Of a stretch of DNA of 64,000 bases, positions 25,601 to 36,382 are shown in pieces. Under the pieces are notes generated by a model. The model made no database searches, was not told the DNA's origin, and was given only the letters and a program-made list of their open reading frames with translations. A program made the translations under genes and the position numbers. Each line of letters opens with the position of its first letter. The stretch's first letter is position 1. This DNA is from Plasmopara viticola (taxonomy: Eukaryota; Oomycota; Peronosporomycetes; Peronosporales; Peronosporaceae), in the NCBI GenBank assembly GCA_001695595.3, contig MBPM02000030.1, positions 434,001 to 498,000 on the forward strand, in the 5' to 3' direction.

Positions 25601-25809
25601 TAACTCACCACAAATTGCTTGCCGCCAATGCACCTGATCCGTCCACGAACGGCTTCTTCGAACGTTGTCGGCTCGGAGGCTTGCTCGCCAAAACAACATG
25701 GGTGTAGCATCGATTTTCTCTTAATCGCTCGCTTTGATCCGGATTGGCTCGAGTGCTTGATCGTCGCTTAACTCGGTGTTGATCATCTTCATTTGGCGCA
25801 CTTGATCTT

Positions 25810-27246
25810 CTAGACCGATCCAACGATGAGATGGAGGAGTCCGTCGAGTATCTTCTCCGCGCGACTTTTGCCGCTTCCAGTCTGTTTGGACTGCAACGTG
25901 CAAGACTCATTGATGCTGAATCTTATCAAATAGGAGTCCATTCCCGTTTCATCGGCGAGTTTCTGCGACGGTGTGGGTAGAAATCCAAACGTTGACTTGT
26001 CAAAAGCGACATCACTTGTCATCACAAATTGATATGTCTTAAGGTCGTAAACGCGATAAGCCTTCGATGCTCCTTCAATTCCCATAAATAGACCTTCACG
26101 AGCGTTCGGATCCCATTTTGATTGCTATTCCTCAGGCGTCAGCACAAACGCTCAGCAGCCTAAAACCCGCTTGTGCTTCACATTTGGTTGAGATCCGTGT
26201 GTGATCTCGAACGGAGTTTGATTTTGAAATTTGGACGATTGATGTAAATCGTCGTCATTGCTGCTTCGGCCCAAAAGCACTTGTCCAGCTTGGCATAATG
26301 AAGCACACTGCGGTTGATCATTACGATTGTGCGAATTGCGCGTTCCGCTGTGCCGTTGGTCTGGTGCGCATATGGAACGGTAACCTGCTGCTCTGTCTCA
26401 CGATCATCGTAAGATGCCTTGAGCGATGTCGTCGCAATTCACGTGCACCATCGTGTCGGACAAACTTGATTGTGTAGTCGAACTGAGTCTGCACTGCTAC
26501 GATGTGCTTTTTGGTGCATCCTTTACTTTTGGACTTGGCGCGCAGGCTAAAAGCCTTCATGCATCCACTGCCTTCATCAACAATCAGCAGAAGGTATTTG
26601 CTTCCGCCCAGCGAGTGGATTTCCATCGGGCCACGGTGTCAATGTGCAGCAACTCAAATGAATTGTAGTGACGCTTGCTCAGGTTGCTACGAAGTAGTCT
26701 TTGCACCATCTTTCCTTTTTGATAACCACGGCACACGCTTGATCCGCTTGGTATTGCTGGGATCTTGTCATCCTTGATCATGCCCTTAGAGACCAACCTG
26801 CATAAGACATCCACTGGTTAGTGGCCCATACGCTCAAGAAGATCCTCAAATCTCGATTGCGAGGCAGTATTAGCTGATCCTTGTGATGTACGAAGCCAGA
26901 AGAGTCCATCCACAAGATCCGCTATCGCCACCAGTTGTAAAGAGCCTTTTCGCAAATTTTTCATCTCGGCGCCATCAACTAAAACTTGAAACTTGCCGCT
27001 TTTGTTAATCTGCGGTATTGCAAGAAAATTCTTGCTCATGCTTGGGACATAAAGCGCATTTCTGATTTTGATTTTGCGCTCTTCACCATTACATAAGACC
27101 AATTTTTCGATAATAGTCCCGACACCATTAATTGTAGCCTTGTTGCCATCTGCGGCTAACATTTCACCTTCATTGCGCTCGACCAAAACTTCAAAATTGG
27201 ACTTGTCACGGCAAATGTGATGCGCCGCCCCACTGTCAATCGCCTA
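25810..27246 (-). pseudogene. copia protease and integrase, broken
   Basis: Begins just after a stop codon at the protease active site [11 protein letters not shown] (near 27246). The gag-pre-integrase part follows, with [10 protein letters not shown] and [18 protein letters not shown]. The integrase core has lost its frame several times; recognisable parts are SFELLHIDTV and MEIHSLGGSKYLLLIVDEGS, then PFHMRTRPTAQRNAQFAQS, a degraded form of the usual HQTNGTAER. Confidence 0.75.
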
Positions 27247-27404
27247 CATTCCACACATGTTCTTAATCGTCGAGAGTTCACCTTCCAACGAAAAAGTAAA
27301 CGCCACTCGATTAAATTCGCTGTTGTAGCTACCATTGTAGCCTTGCCACTGAACTTGACTTACCCCGCATCCACGGGCATTACCGCCACGTCAATCGCCA
27401 CGTT

Positions 27405-28124
27405 TTTCTTCCTTCTGCTTGATCCAGCACCGCTTCACCGTGTGCCCCAATTTTTCGCAGAATGTACACTGACGAAACCCGCGCTCGGTACTGAAGGTCT
27501 TGGTTGCTTCTTCAGTTTTCACTGGTGTCGCCTTTTTCCTTGTCTCTTAGTATGCTCACTTGTAAGCACCTTTACGGCGTCTTACGCTTGCAGTTCTCCA
27601 CTGCTCATCTCCAAGTTGAGAGCGACATTCTCGTAGCTCTTGAAGAGGCTGCGCAACAAGCAAATCGCCACGTCCTCGTCCTACAACTTAGCGCCGATGC
27701 TGCTGAGCTTGGCGCTGATGTTGAGGACCAATGATGCATCATATTGCCGCCTTCCGCCATCTCCATGCTCAACAGCTGTCGCTTCAGGAAAATCTACCCC
27801 ATTTTCTGCAATCCGCCGTAGAGTTTTCAACCGTGCCCATGCGGTCCATGCTTCTTCGCAGTCATCCACCACGTGATGTTAATCCGCGTTTATGTAGAGG
27901 AGCATTAAACCGAACGCAATGTTGCTCAGTTTGACGTTCTCCTCCATAGCGCGAGAGTCGGCGAAGTTGGGGGTGGTTTCCGGGTCGACCACGTGCCACG
28001 TCGACTTGGTCAGAAGAACGCCACGCATGTAGCGGCTCCATGTCGCGTAGTTCTCCCCATCAAACTTGTCAATTGAGATCTTGACAGTGGTATCTTGAAC
28101 AGAGATCATCGTGCTTGGTCTCAT
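27405..28124 (-). pseudogene. copia gag, broken
   Basis: The start ATG at 28124 lies only ~18 bp from the LTR, leaving little room for a usual primer-binding site. The N-terminal capsid piece contains [21 protein letters not shown]2-C-X4-H-X4-C zinc knuckle (CTFCEKLGHTVKRC) lies near 27405-27470. Stops and frameshifts separate the two. Confidence 0.75.
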
Positions 28125-28141
28125 AAACTGCTGAAGTCGGC

Positions 28142-28419
28142 TGAGCACTGGGCTAGAAAGGAAGGGCTTTAAGAGTGCGAAGGAAGTCTGCACTTGTAGA
28201 GATGAGACGACTGTGCAGAAAGAGGTATATTTGGAAGTGAATTTATTTGTGGGTTTTTGCTGAGCTACCTGATTTATATGTAGTCCACAAAAAAATCAAA
28301 TAGAGGTCATTCAATCATCGTATGCGTCTAATCATCGGTAAAAACGCCGTAATTACGCGGGGTCGACTTGGACAGGTTTACGGTAAGTCTATTGGCACTT
28401 CAACCGTCAGCGCACAACA
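28142..28419 (-). repeat. 5' LTR of copia element
   Basis: 278 bp with TG...CA ends in element orientation. It matches the LTR at 24305-24553 except for substitutions and an extra ~29-bp stretch near 28352-28380. Confidence 0.8.
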
Positions 28420-31110
28420 GTGGTGCCACATTTCCGTCCCAGCGTCTCGTTTTCAGTCAAATTTCGCTGTATGCTGTCTTGCTCGACGCACTTAGTCCCT
28501 TACCGACCACCGGTGGCGCAACAACAACGTCTGCTAAGGCAGAAAACGAAGTCGTAGGCTGACGTCGTCGAAAAATGCTCGCTATGACCGCTCTAGCAAT
28601 GATGCCGTCAGTGTTGTCTGCGTGAGGTTGAATGCGAGATTTCTGCTGGTGTCTCCGAGAGGAAAAGCCGCAAGCAAGGAGTTTGATATCCTAGGCAACT
28701 TCCCCCGTTAGGTCGAGGTTAAACAAAGACATACCCACGTCGCCTAAAGGGAACCAGGGTGAAGGGAATACCTCAACTAATAGCGTAAAGAAGTCGGAGG
28801 GCAAACGCACTCGCATTGCTGACAATTTTGCTAATACAATTCGAAGGATAAGCCCAAGTCAATCAGCGGCATTGCCACGAGCAACCTCTTTGCTGTCCTC
28901 GGATCAATTGAGGTTAACACTATTGGTCAGCGTGCAGCATTCAGAGACAGCACCCTGGGTCGTTTCAGATCGTGCCGAGCAAGGTCAAGGTCCCTAATAC
29001 TTTGCGTACAAATACCGAGTCAAGTTGCTTCCTCTGTACGAACCACAAGTCTGTGTGTTGTTGACAAGCTTGGCGACACAGAAGAGACTGCCAACATCTA
29101 ACTTTAGCCCAGGTAGTTTGCTGCTATTAATGCTCGCGTCGCTGGACCACACAGCACGATGCTGATCACGAGCAACCAGAACATGATTTGCTACATGGTG
29201 TCGGCAAAGGTCTCAGCGCTGCTTTGCTAGCCGAAGTGCGCGATACGAAGGCAAGCAAGCTTCGTTAAGGTTGCTCAGCTGAAACTGTCAAGCTGTGTGC
29301 TGAGTGTTTCGACCCATTGACATCCACGACCTTTGCACATATGTAGGCAAGATATTTTCTGTTTCAAGCTTCTAAGTACTCGCGAGATAATTTTCTGCAC
29401 GGTGGCTGCGTGGTGAAAGAATTTTGCAATGAACACCATACTGAGCGCTACTCGAGCGTTAGCACTGCTCAAAGTGATGACTATGTGTACGGTGCATCAA
29501 CGCTCCATGAAGGACATCACGATTTATCGGCTAATCGAATTTTCAGTCGCGAGAACCATAGCCATCAATTGCCGTCTCCTGCATCTTAACATGCTACTGA
29601 ATCAGAAATAAGCAATAAGTAAATCGAGGTCTTAAAGGCGCTCCAATAACAAGTTTCTTTTTCGGCAACCTTTAATATCTTCGCAACTGTGATTTTCTCT
29701 TCTCGGCTGATAAAGAAATTTTGCAGTCGAAGACGGCATACAATGAGCCATTGCTTGTGACTAATCCACCACACACTGAGTGCTAATGTGAGCCTGAAAA
29801 AGACAAGTGGTCCGGTCTCGTGAAATTGAGGTGCTTATTAAACAAAGCCTCTCTTACTTTGTTGGAACCAAGGTTTGATAACTTCATTATCTCGACACGC
29901 TAGTCTCCAGCCAAGATGCTCGAGCTTAACTTAGAATGTTTGTCGAAGGCTACACCGCTCCATCTCACGTGGCACCACCTCATCAATTAAGTGATATGAT
30001 ACCACAAGGCTACGCTGAAACAATGAGCTTTTAAAATTCGATCTTGAGTGCCTCACGAGGCGGAGAGTGTTCGTGACGCACGAAGTTTTGCAAGGCATCA
30101 TGACCTACTGCTAGATCCTAATTATCGGGAAACTTGTCTAAAACGTGAATCAATGTCTTGCTGAACGACGACTTTAAATGATACAAAGAAGTGGCGCGTC
30201 ACATTTCCCATTGCTAGCTGCGTTTGTAGTATCGGTACAGTAAGAATTATATTCCCAACGATTTAACTGTTTCTCTTGGTCTCGATGCTGGTGACATGCT
30301 GAACGAGGGAAACCTAGCGCATGACGGGTCGAGGCCTTTCGCATGATAGATCATGCTGACGATATGTCTATCACCTCTAGCGATTTGCCCTCGGCATCTT
30401 CGATGTCATTGCCGCTCCCTTTTGGTTCTTCTCTGTATTAGTGAGCAAAGAACCACACGAGGATTCAACGAGCGCTTGAGACACCTATTATCTACTTTGT
30501 CATTCGAAAGTGGAGGTGTCTCTAATTATTATTAATCGAAGAGTATGATTTTGGTGCTTTTTTTGTAGAAGCGAAGATGAAACGTCTTTATAGTTTAATA
30601 GAAAATCTACTCTTGCCGGCCGGCTATAGCGCAGGCGAAGTCTTTGACGCAGATGCAACTTTTTGTGCAGTCATGCTTAAAATTGCAAAGGTAGACATTT
30701 TGCTTGCCTGCTTGGCCACTGCTGAATTATCAAGCCACGAGGAGATCTTATTTAATACCATTCGATCATTGCTAGAAGTTTTCAAATCGATTGTTTAATT
30801 TTGCTTGGCAGATTGATTGAAACCGATCCTATCAGGCAAACTTCAAGTTTTTGTAAAGCGGGCCTTATATAAAGCCGAAGCTTATAAATAAAGCTGCTTT
30901 CCTCAAAAAGTGAAATTATAAACAAAGTTGGTATTGGCGATCGACAATACCTTCCATTAACTATGCATAACACAATAAATCGAAATGTTTTAAGAAAGCG
31001 CGCTTCGTTATTAAAAATATGGAATGCGCCATCTACAAAAATGTCTCTGAACTGCAAATTAAATTTTTGTACTGAGCAATCACTTCCAGAAAAGCGTTTT
31101 TCTACATATT
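28420..31110. other. Decayed repeat-rich DNA, no intact gene
   Basis: Only short, broken frames. Between 28.5 and 29.3 kb the plus strand has protein-like fragments of higher GC (for example SNLFAVLGSIEVNT near 28.88 kb) that could be a gag or LINE ORF1 relic, but I cannot assign them. An open frame of 73 codons at 30577-30798 has no recognisable domain. Confidence 0.5.
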
Positions 31111-31120
31111 AGCTTTTTGT

Positions 31121-31420
31121 GCATGGTCTTGTGATATGTTTCATTGCATGGTCTTGTGATATGTTTTGCATGGTCTTGTGATGGAGGGTTATATTAAAAT
31201 AGTCTTTATAATTTAATGTATCATTAAATCATAATAAAATTACTTTATTGAACACTTTTATTTACGAGTAGGTTTTTCTTTAGTTATTTTACCGTAGAAT
31301 ATTACATTTCTATTGAAATATCCCTTATTTTATATAAAATTCGACCTCTTATTCAAACTTATTGACTCATGGTCTTGCGATTCGCTTTTTTTGCATACTC
31401 TTGTGATGGAAGACCATGCA
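31121..31420. repeat. Dispersed copies of a 15-bp GCATGGTCTTGTGAT motif
   Basis: Three good copies start at 31121, 31146 and 31168. Two degenerate copies lie at 31368 and 31393, and an inverted partial copy (agaccatgca) at 31411. The surrounding sequence is very AT-rich. Confidence 0.8.
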
Positions 31421-31709
31421 AAAACGCGAAGATGTAGATATACGTTTTTTCGGAAGTCGTTGCTCAGCACAAAGACTGAATGTGCAATCAAATGCAGTAC
31501 TCCATCACACGCTTTGCCTATAACCAGCTAATCGGGCGGAGGGTTCAGATTCAAGTCTTTGACTATTGAAGCCGCCTTTGTAGTGGAATTTCACAATTGT
31601 CACACTAGCTCGAAAATATTGTCATTAGTCGCGTGATGATTTGAATACCAATAAGAAGACAGTAATTAATACTGGAGAAATTACAAAACAGCAGTATTTG
31701 AACACTTGT

Positions 31710-32029
31710 ATTGTATTGTATTACGTTATCGCGTTGCCAAGTTATGCACGTGCTAGGCTCTATGGCTAGTCCACGGCATAGAGTGGCGTCCGCATACGTC
31801 GGGTCTCGTTCGGCGGGCAGTGCAGCCAGCACCGAGGCCGTGAGGGTCTTCCATTATTTTGTGTAGTGCTGACTTGGTAAGAGCCCAGGTGGCGCCCTAG
31901 TGCTGGAGACCGTCGCGTCGAGTGAGACTCGTTAGAGACCTGCAGATGCCCGAGAGCACCTGCCCGAAGCGCGCGAGCATTTAGCCCACGCGCTTGGAAG
32001 GAGGGCGTCACCCCAACCTTTTCCGAAAA
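31710..32029 (-). mobile_element. SINE-like retroposon, copy 1
   Basis: About 320-bp element flanked by a 12-bp direct repeat, ttgaacacttgt, at 31698-31709 and 32030-32041. Its 5' end (minus strand) is TTTTCGGAAAAGGTTGGGGT and its 3' end carries TACAAT-type short repeats, as expected of a SINE tail. Near-identical copies lie at 60516-60842 and 63698-64000. It has no coding capacity and is GC-rich compared with its surroundings. I cannot identify a clear pol III A/B box or tRNA head. Confidence 0.8.
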
Positions 32030-32041
32030 TTGAACACTTGT

Positions 32042-33850
32042 TAATGCATATTAGTAGGAACTATGCTTATTTTAGAAGAAATCTTGCCTTACAATGGATA
32101 TATCGATAAATCTAAAAAAAGCTCAATTTGCATTTAAAGTGCAAGCGTAAGATCAAGACTAGGTATTAAAACTAATACTGACTGTTGGAGCTAGGCAAAT
32201 ACTCATTTTGATTCTAAGCATAGAGCGAAGAGACATGGGTCCACCCTTCTACGAAGCACGCAGCTACGTCAAGTCACACTTGAACTCTTAGGACTGACAA
32301 TTCAAAAAGATAGAGCAGTATGCTTACTAGCCTCATAGTGTGGATAAACCAGGACCGCTCACAATAAGTGCATATTTTGCGCTGGGAAAGGGATGTAGAT
32401 GTGGTCACGATATCCGACTAGCTGTAAGAGGAGCATCAAGGAGTAGCTCTTTCCTTTGATTGTTAATTCAAATCGAGAATGTTTGCGTCGAAGTCCGTTG
32501 GGAGAGCAACCCAAACGCAATACCTCGGTTATGGGGTCATCCCCCAGCTGATGTCACTTGTCTCAAGTGTTTTCGCCACGCAGCTACCGTGACCAGTCAC
32601 TCTCCCTTACTTCATGTCAGATTAAGAAGAAAAAAAATCATTTTAGAGCTAAAAAGCTTTTATTTTCAATCCTCTTTCCAAAAAGGTTGTGGTCACTATT
32701 CTAATAAACCTATTGTTCATGTTGACAGAACATTTGGAGGTGATCTGTGCGCACTAACCCTATTTTGAATTGCCGTGAACGTGACATTAAGAGCTGATTT
32801 CAAAACTTGGATGATGTGAACACAAGTTAAGGCGGTCTGATTCGTATAGATCTCAGCATGCTCACGAGAATAATGTGAACCTCGTCAGCATTCCGTCAAA
32901 ACTTCTTTTTTAATGATTTTCGTCATTTGTGGCTGGAGGCTCTGAGCAAATAGCGTCTAGATTTAATAAGCTAAAGTACCACGGCCAAACAGACATAGAG
33001 TATGCCGCGGGGAAATGACAGCACTAAGTAGACGCAAGGCGACTTACTGAAAAAAGCAATTTTTTGCCGATCTCCGAAGAAGATTGGGAGATCGGGCTCT
33101 AAGTATTTCGTGCTCTTTGATGTAAACCGTGCTTGTACTTCTGTTGAGCGAATTAATGTATTCGTATGAATTTCTTAGTAAATCATGATCTAACGTCAAT
33201 CACTCTTGAATTACCTTTGGCACTTAAATACTGCAGGAGGTCAACCATATTGAAGGCTTTCCAGCACTGTCGCTGTAGGAAACGAGGGTCACTGTGCCTA
33301 AGAAGCACAGTGTGGAGCTTTTCGAATGTAGAAGCGTCAAGCCCTTTAAGTCTCCCTTTGTAATGAGAGACATAGCACCATCCTAGTATGGTGAGGATGT
33401 AGCGTCACGAATGCTGAAGTGATTGAAGGTAGTCGCCACTCGCTATGATCATGGCAGAGGCGTGATAGTCATGGCCCTATTATCAAGAGGAGAAAGCATT
33501 ATTGGCGCGCTTAATTAACCGAGGCCGTCAATGTGTTGGGCATTTAAATGTCCAAATGGACAAACATAGTGTTTAGGAGATGAGCTTAAAGGGTAAAGCG
33601 GCACATAGGTAACTGAGCAATGTCCTTGAAGAAAGAATCTGCTGTGTGTCATGATTGACTTGGTCGGCATAAAGCCTTGGAGTTTCGACTACTGCGTATG
33701 TAAGCTACTGACCAATACCCAACCAAAAACAGCACTCGCTGCACGCCCTCATTGGTATTATTGGCTCCAAGCTAAGAATGTTTGGCAAAGCCCCTCTATC
33801 TGCGCATAGAGTAACACATAGACCACTGAGCGGTGCTTGTGGATGACAAA
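32042..33850. other. Non-coding, decayed DNA
   Basis: I see no gene, LTR or RNA in this stretch. The open frames are short and have no recognisable domains. Confidence 0.55.
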
Positions 33851-34340
33851 ACTTGATGCACTCCGCCATACGTGCAAGAGCTACAACTTAAAGGAAACTG
33901 CTCTTTACAGATTGATCTATCCTCGTGGTCATGCACAGACGTGTTGATGACAAAAATGAGCAAAAAACAACTCTCTGGGCGAGCCGTGGAAGTTTATGAA
34001 CGACGTGTAGCTTGAACAGTCTCTCTAAGTGTGCAAAGACACGTCAGAGGCATAACTGAGCAAACAATAGCTTTCTTTAAGTGTTGTAACGTTCTAATAT
34101 CACATGAAAGCTTGATCTGTCTTTTGGAAATGCACAGACTTATTGAAGCCATAACTCAGCAAATGATGATTTTGCTTAATGGCTATGATGTCTTACGGTC
34201 AAAGAGGAGCTTGATCTGGCTTCCTTGACGTGCACAGACACGTTGTATTCTGATTAAGCAAATAAACTCTCTCTTGACGAGTTGTGACACAAACTAGCTT
34301 GATCTATCTTTCGAGATGTGCACAGACGCGCTAGAGTGGC
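33850..34340. repeat. Degenerate ~100-bp tandem repeat array
   Basis: A unit containing cttgatct.tctt followed by tgcacagac and a (c)ataactgagcaaa-like part recurs with starts near 33912, 34012, 34112, 34211 and 34299, i.e. 88-100 bp apart. A weaker unit may precede these at 33853. The period is close to 33 codons and one unit is open (34031-34228), so this could be the remains of a repeat-protein gene. Confidence 0.65.
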
Positions 34341-35069
34341 TATGTGTCACATGGCAAAAAGCATTCCAATTTTTAAAAAGCTTAGGGAGTCTGGGTTGCT
34401 CCTAAAATACGCAGATTTACCACGAGGGTGGATTTACACCTGGTCCCGTAGGAGCGGCTGTTCTATATATAAGAGATGCAAGCCCGGGCAGGAAGCGACA
34501 TCTTTTGGTACTCCTTGACTACCAAGGCCAAAGGCATGAAAAAGCGTTGTCAATCAGAAGCGCATTCGTGGGCGTTAAATTCTTTTTGTAAAGCAGTGAA
34601 ACTACCCCGCTTTAAAGAACTCGAGGAAACTGCCAAATCGATTTTGGCACGACTTTCTATAGGCCATCATACGATGAGTTCAGAGCCCAAGGTACTTCGT
34701 ATGTAAGCCGCGGTCAATTGCTTACGAACAGACGTGAATAATTGTGGCTACGATCGTAGTATCCTGACGATCTTCCCAGCTTCACATATGGTTTTTTACC
34801 TGAGGTGTTGTACTAGTGAAAGTGCTGGGTAATATTTTCATACCCTTGCTTTCAATTTCTTATGACGACACAATTTTCGGAAATATTGTGATACGGTTGT
34901 TCAAGCAATGACTATGCCCGATCAAACAATAGCTCATTTGAGCTAAGCTTATTATATAACCGCCACTAAAAGGAAGGGCCCTGGAGGGCCCTTGTGGCAC
35001 GCAAACAGACAACAGATGAGCATAGTGCTGGGCATTATGACTGTCCGGTAGATCATTTTCTTTTAAGTC

Positions 35070-35480
35070 TCTAGAGAGAGTCTCACAAGGGACGGCGACT
35101 TGCGTTGGTATCCAACGGTGGGCAAGTTACATAGCCCTACACCCACTGTGCTAGTACTTTTGGACATTGAACCCACGAGGTTGAGTCCAAGGAAATATCA
35201 TTGGAAGTGTACCATTTAGGGTCTTCCTCTGCAAACAATAAACTTCATCGCTCTTTTGAGTGAGACCTCCCGCACGGCCAGCCGAAATTGTAAAACTTTT
35301 TAGCAGAGCAAAGCAAATCTGACAACTTTTTCAATCACCTGAGGCTTTTTGCAGTCACAACGGGCAAAGGCCGCACCGTACTCATTACTCCATGTAGACT
35401 ACGGGCGCTTATACTATCTGGCGGACAACTCTTGTGAGGCCCGCCCTATACGAAATAGGCGTAATTATGACTGATGGCGC
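35070..35480. repeat. Decayed dispersed repeat, copy sharing order with 49230-49790
   Basis: Two blocks match the later copy in the same order: cggcgacttgcg followed by a gagtaacata-like stretch near 35092, and tgaggctttttgcagt followed by cgggcaaa near 35341. The corresponding blocks at 49261 and 49548 have similar spacing. Element class unknown. Confidence 0.5.
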
Positions 35481-35649
35481 ATTTTTGTTTAAGGTGCAGT
35501 CTTAAGCTCTTGATCTGTGAAAGCCACAGCAATTTTCGCTAAAATTGGCGTAGTCGTTTGAAAACAATTTGGCTGACCGGCACCCTTTTTTGCTAACTGT
35601 GTGGTCATCGTGATGACCAGACCAAATTTTGCTGTAGAAGTCAAAGAAT

Positions 35650-36065
35650 GATGGCATCTCTGTCATGTGCAGTAAAACCGACAAGATAAATGGGCCTATC
35701 ATGTGTGTGAGCCCATCTATTTTGTCAGTCTTACTGCAAGTAGTCGGACCTGCTTTTAAACATGAATTTGCTGCCAAGTCTATACTTGTCTCAAGTCACC
35801 CTAACAGCTTTTTCGAGATGCACGTTGGAAGCTATGGAAAACGTGCGCATAGTTGGCTTGTTGAACGATATTGGCTAGTGCCGCATGAGTATGTCAGGCG
35901 GATTCGTCGCATGATGGCGATAAATCAAACTGGGTCTATAGTAGAGTGCGTACAAAATTACACGGACAAAATCTTGATCGTAAACGAAGATTGGTCGAGT
36001 TGGCAGCATCGACGGGGCAATAGCGCGGCGTTCCGAGTGCGCACGGCGACATTTAAGCTTAGGTG
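35650..36065 (+). pseudogene. Decayed partial copy of the Ycf45-like ATPase gene
   Basis: Corresponds to about 15295-15750 of the intact gene at 14141-16045. Matching landmarks in order are a SKTD(K/E)I stretch, acttgtctcaagtcaccct (the Walker A region, now lacking the GSGKT codons), gaagctatggaaaacgtgcg, cgtcgcatgatgg, and gtagagtgcgtacaaaat followed by an ATCTTGATCGTA block. Walker A and the core Asp are destroyed and there are small deletions. Parent and copy are on the same strand about 20 kb apart. Confidence 0.85.
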
Positions 36066-36382
36066 AAGAATTATGATCTAAAATATTGTATCGTGCCCAC
36101 AGCAAACGATACTCGTTGGGCCAAGAAAAAAAGCGCAAACCGCTTAGCAATTTCTGTACATTATATGATAGAATGTAATGGTAACTTTATCACAAGTCTG
36201 ATAGAAATACGTACTTAAAATGAATCCTGCTTAATTCAATATTCTTACACTATCTTTTATCAATCGGCACAATAGACAGACAGCCTCGAGTCAAGCGGTG
36301 GGAGGACGCCGTAGCTGTCGCATATAGGCGTTCTCGATTCTCGAAGCTTATTTGATTCGTGTACAAAAATCTGGAGTCTCTT

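Larger units (their letters stand above)
24305..28419 (-). mobile_element. Ty1/copia LTR retrotransposon, decayed
   Basis: A 4.1-kb element read leftward: 5' LTR at 28142-28419, gag, zinc knuckle, protease, integrase, reverse transcriptase, RNase H remnant, polypurine tract (GAGGGGG, just inside 24554), 3' LTR at 24305-24553. The LTRs begin TGTTGTG and end AGTGCTCA (5'-TG...CA-3'). All coding domains are interrupted by stops or frameshifts, so it is not autonomous. The five bases outside each LTR (tcatt and gtggt) do not match, so I find no target-site duplication. Confidence 0.85.

Noticed and set aside
28420..29270. LINE ORF1-like fragments
   Set aside because: Only one short suggestive stretch; stops throughout; not enough to name a class.
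30577..30798. Plus-strand 73-codon ORF
   Set aside because: Starts with ATG and has helical character but shows no domain, no splice partners and no neighbours to support it; kept only as a note in the region entry.
31605..32011. Minus-strand ORFs across the SINE copy at 31.7-32.0 kb
   Set aside because: They lie within the repeat and the reading is not kept in the other copies, so they are not genes.
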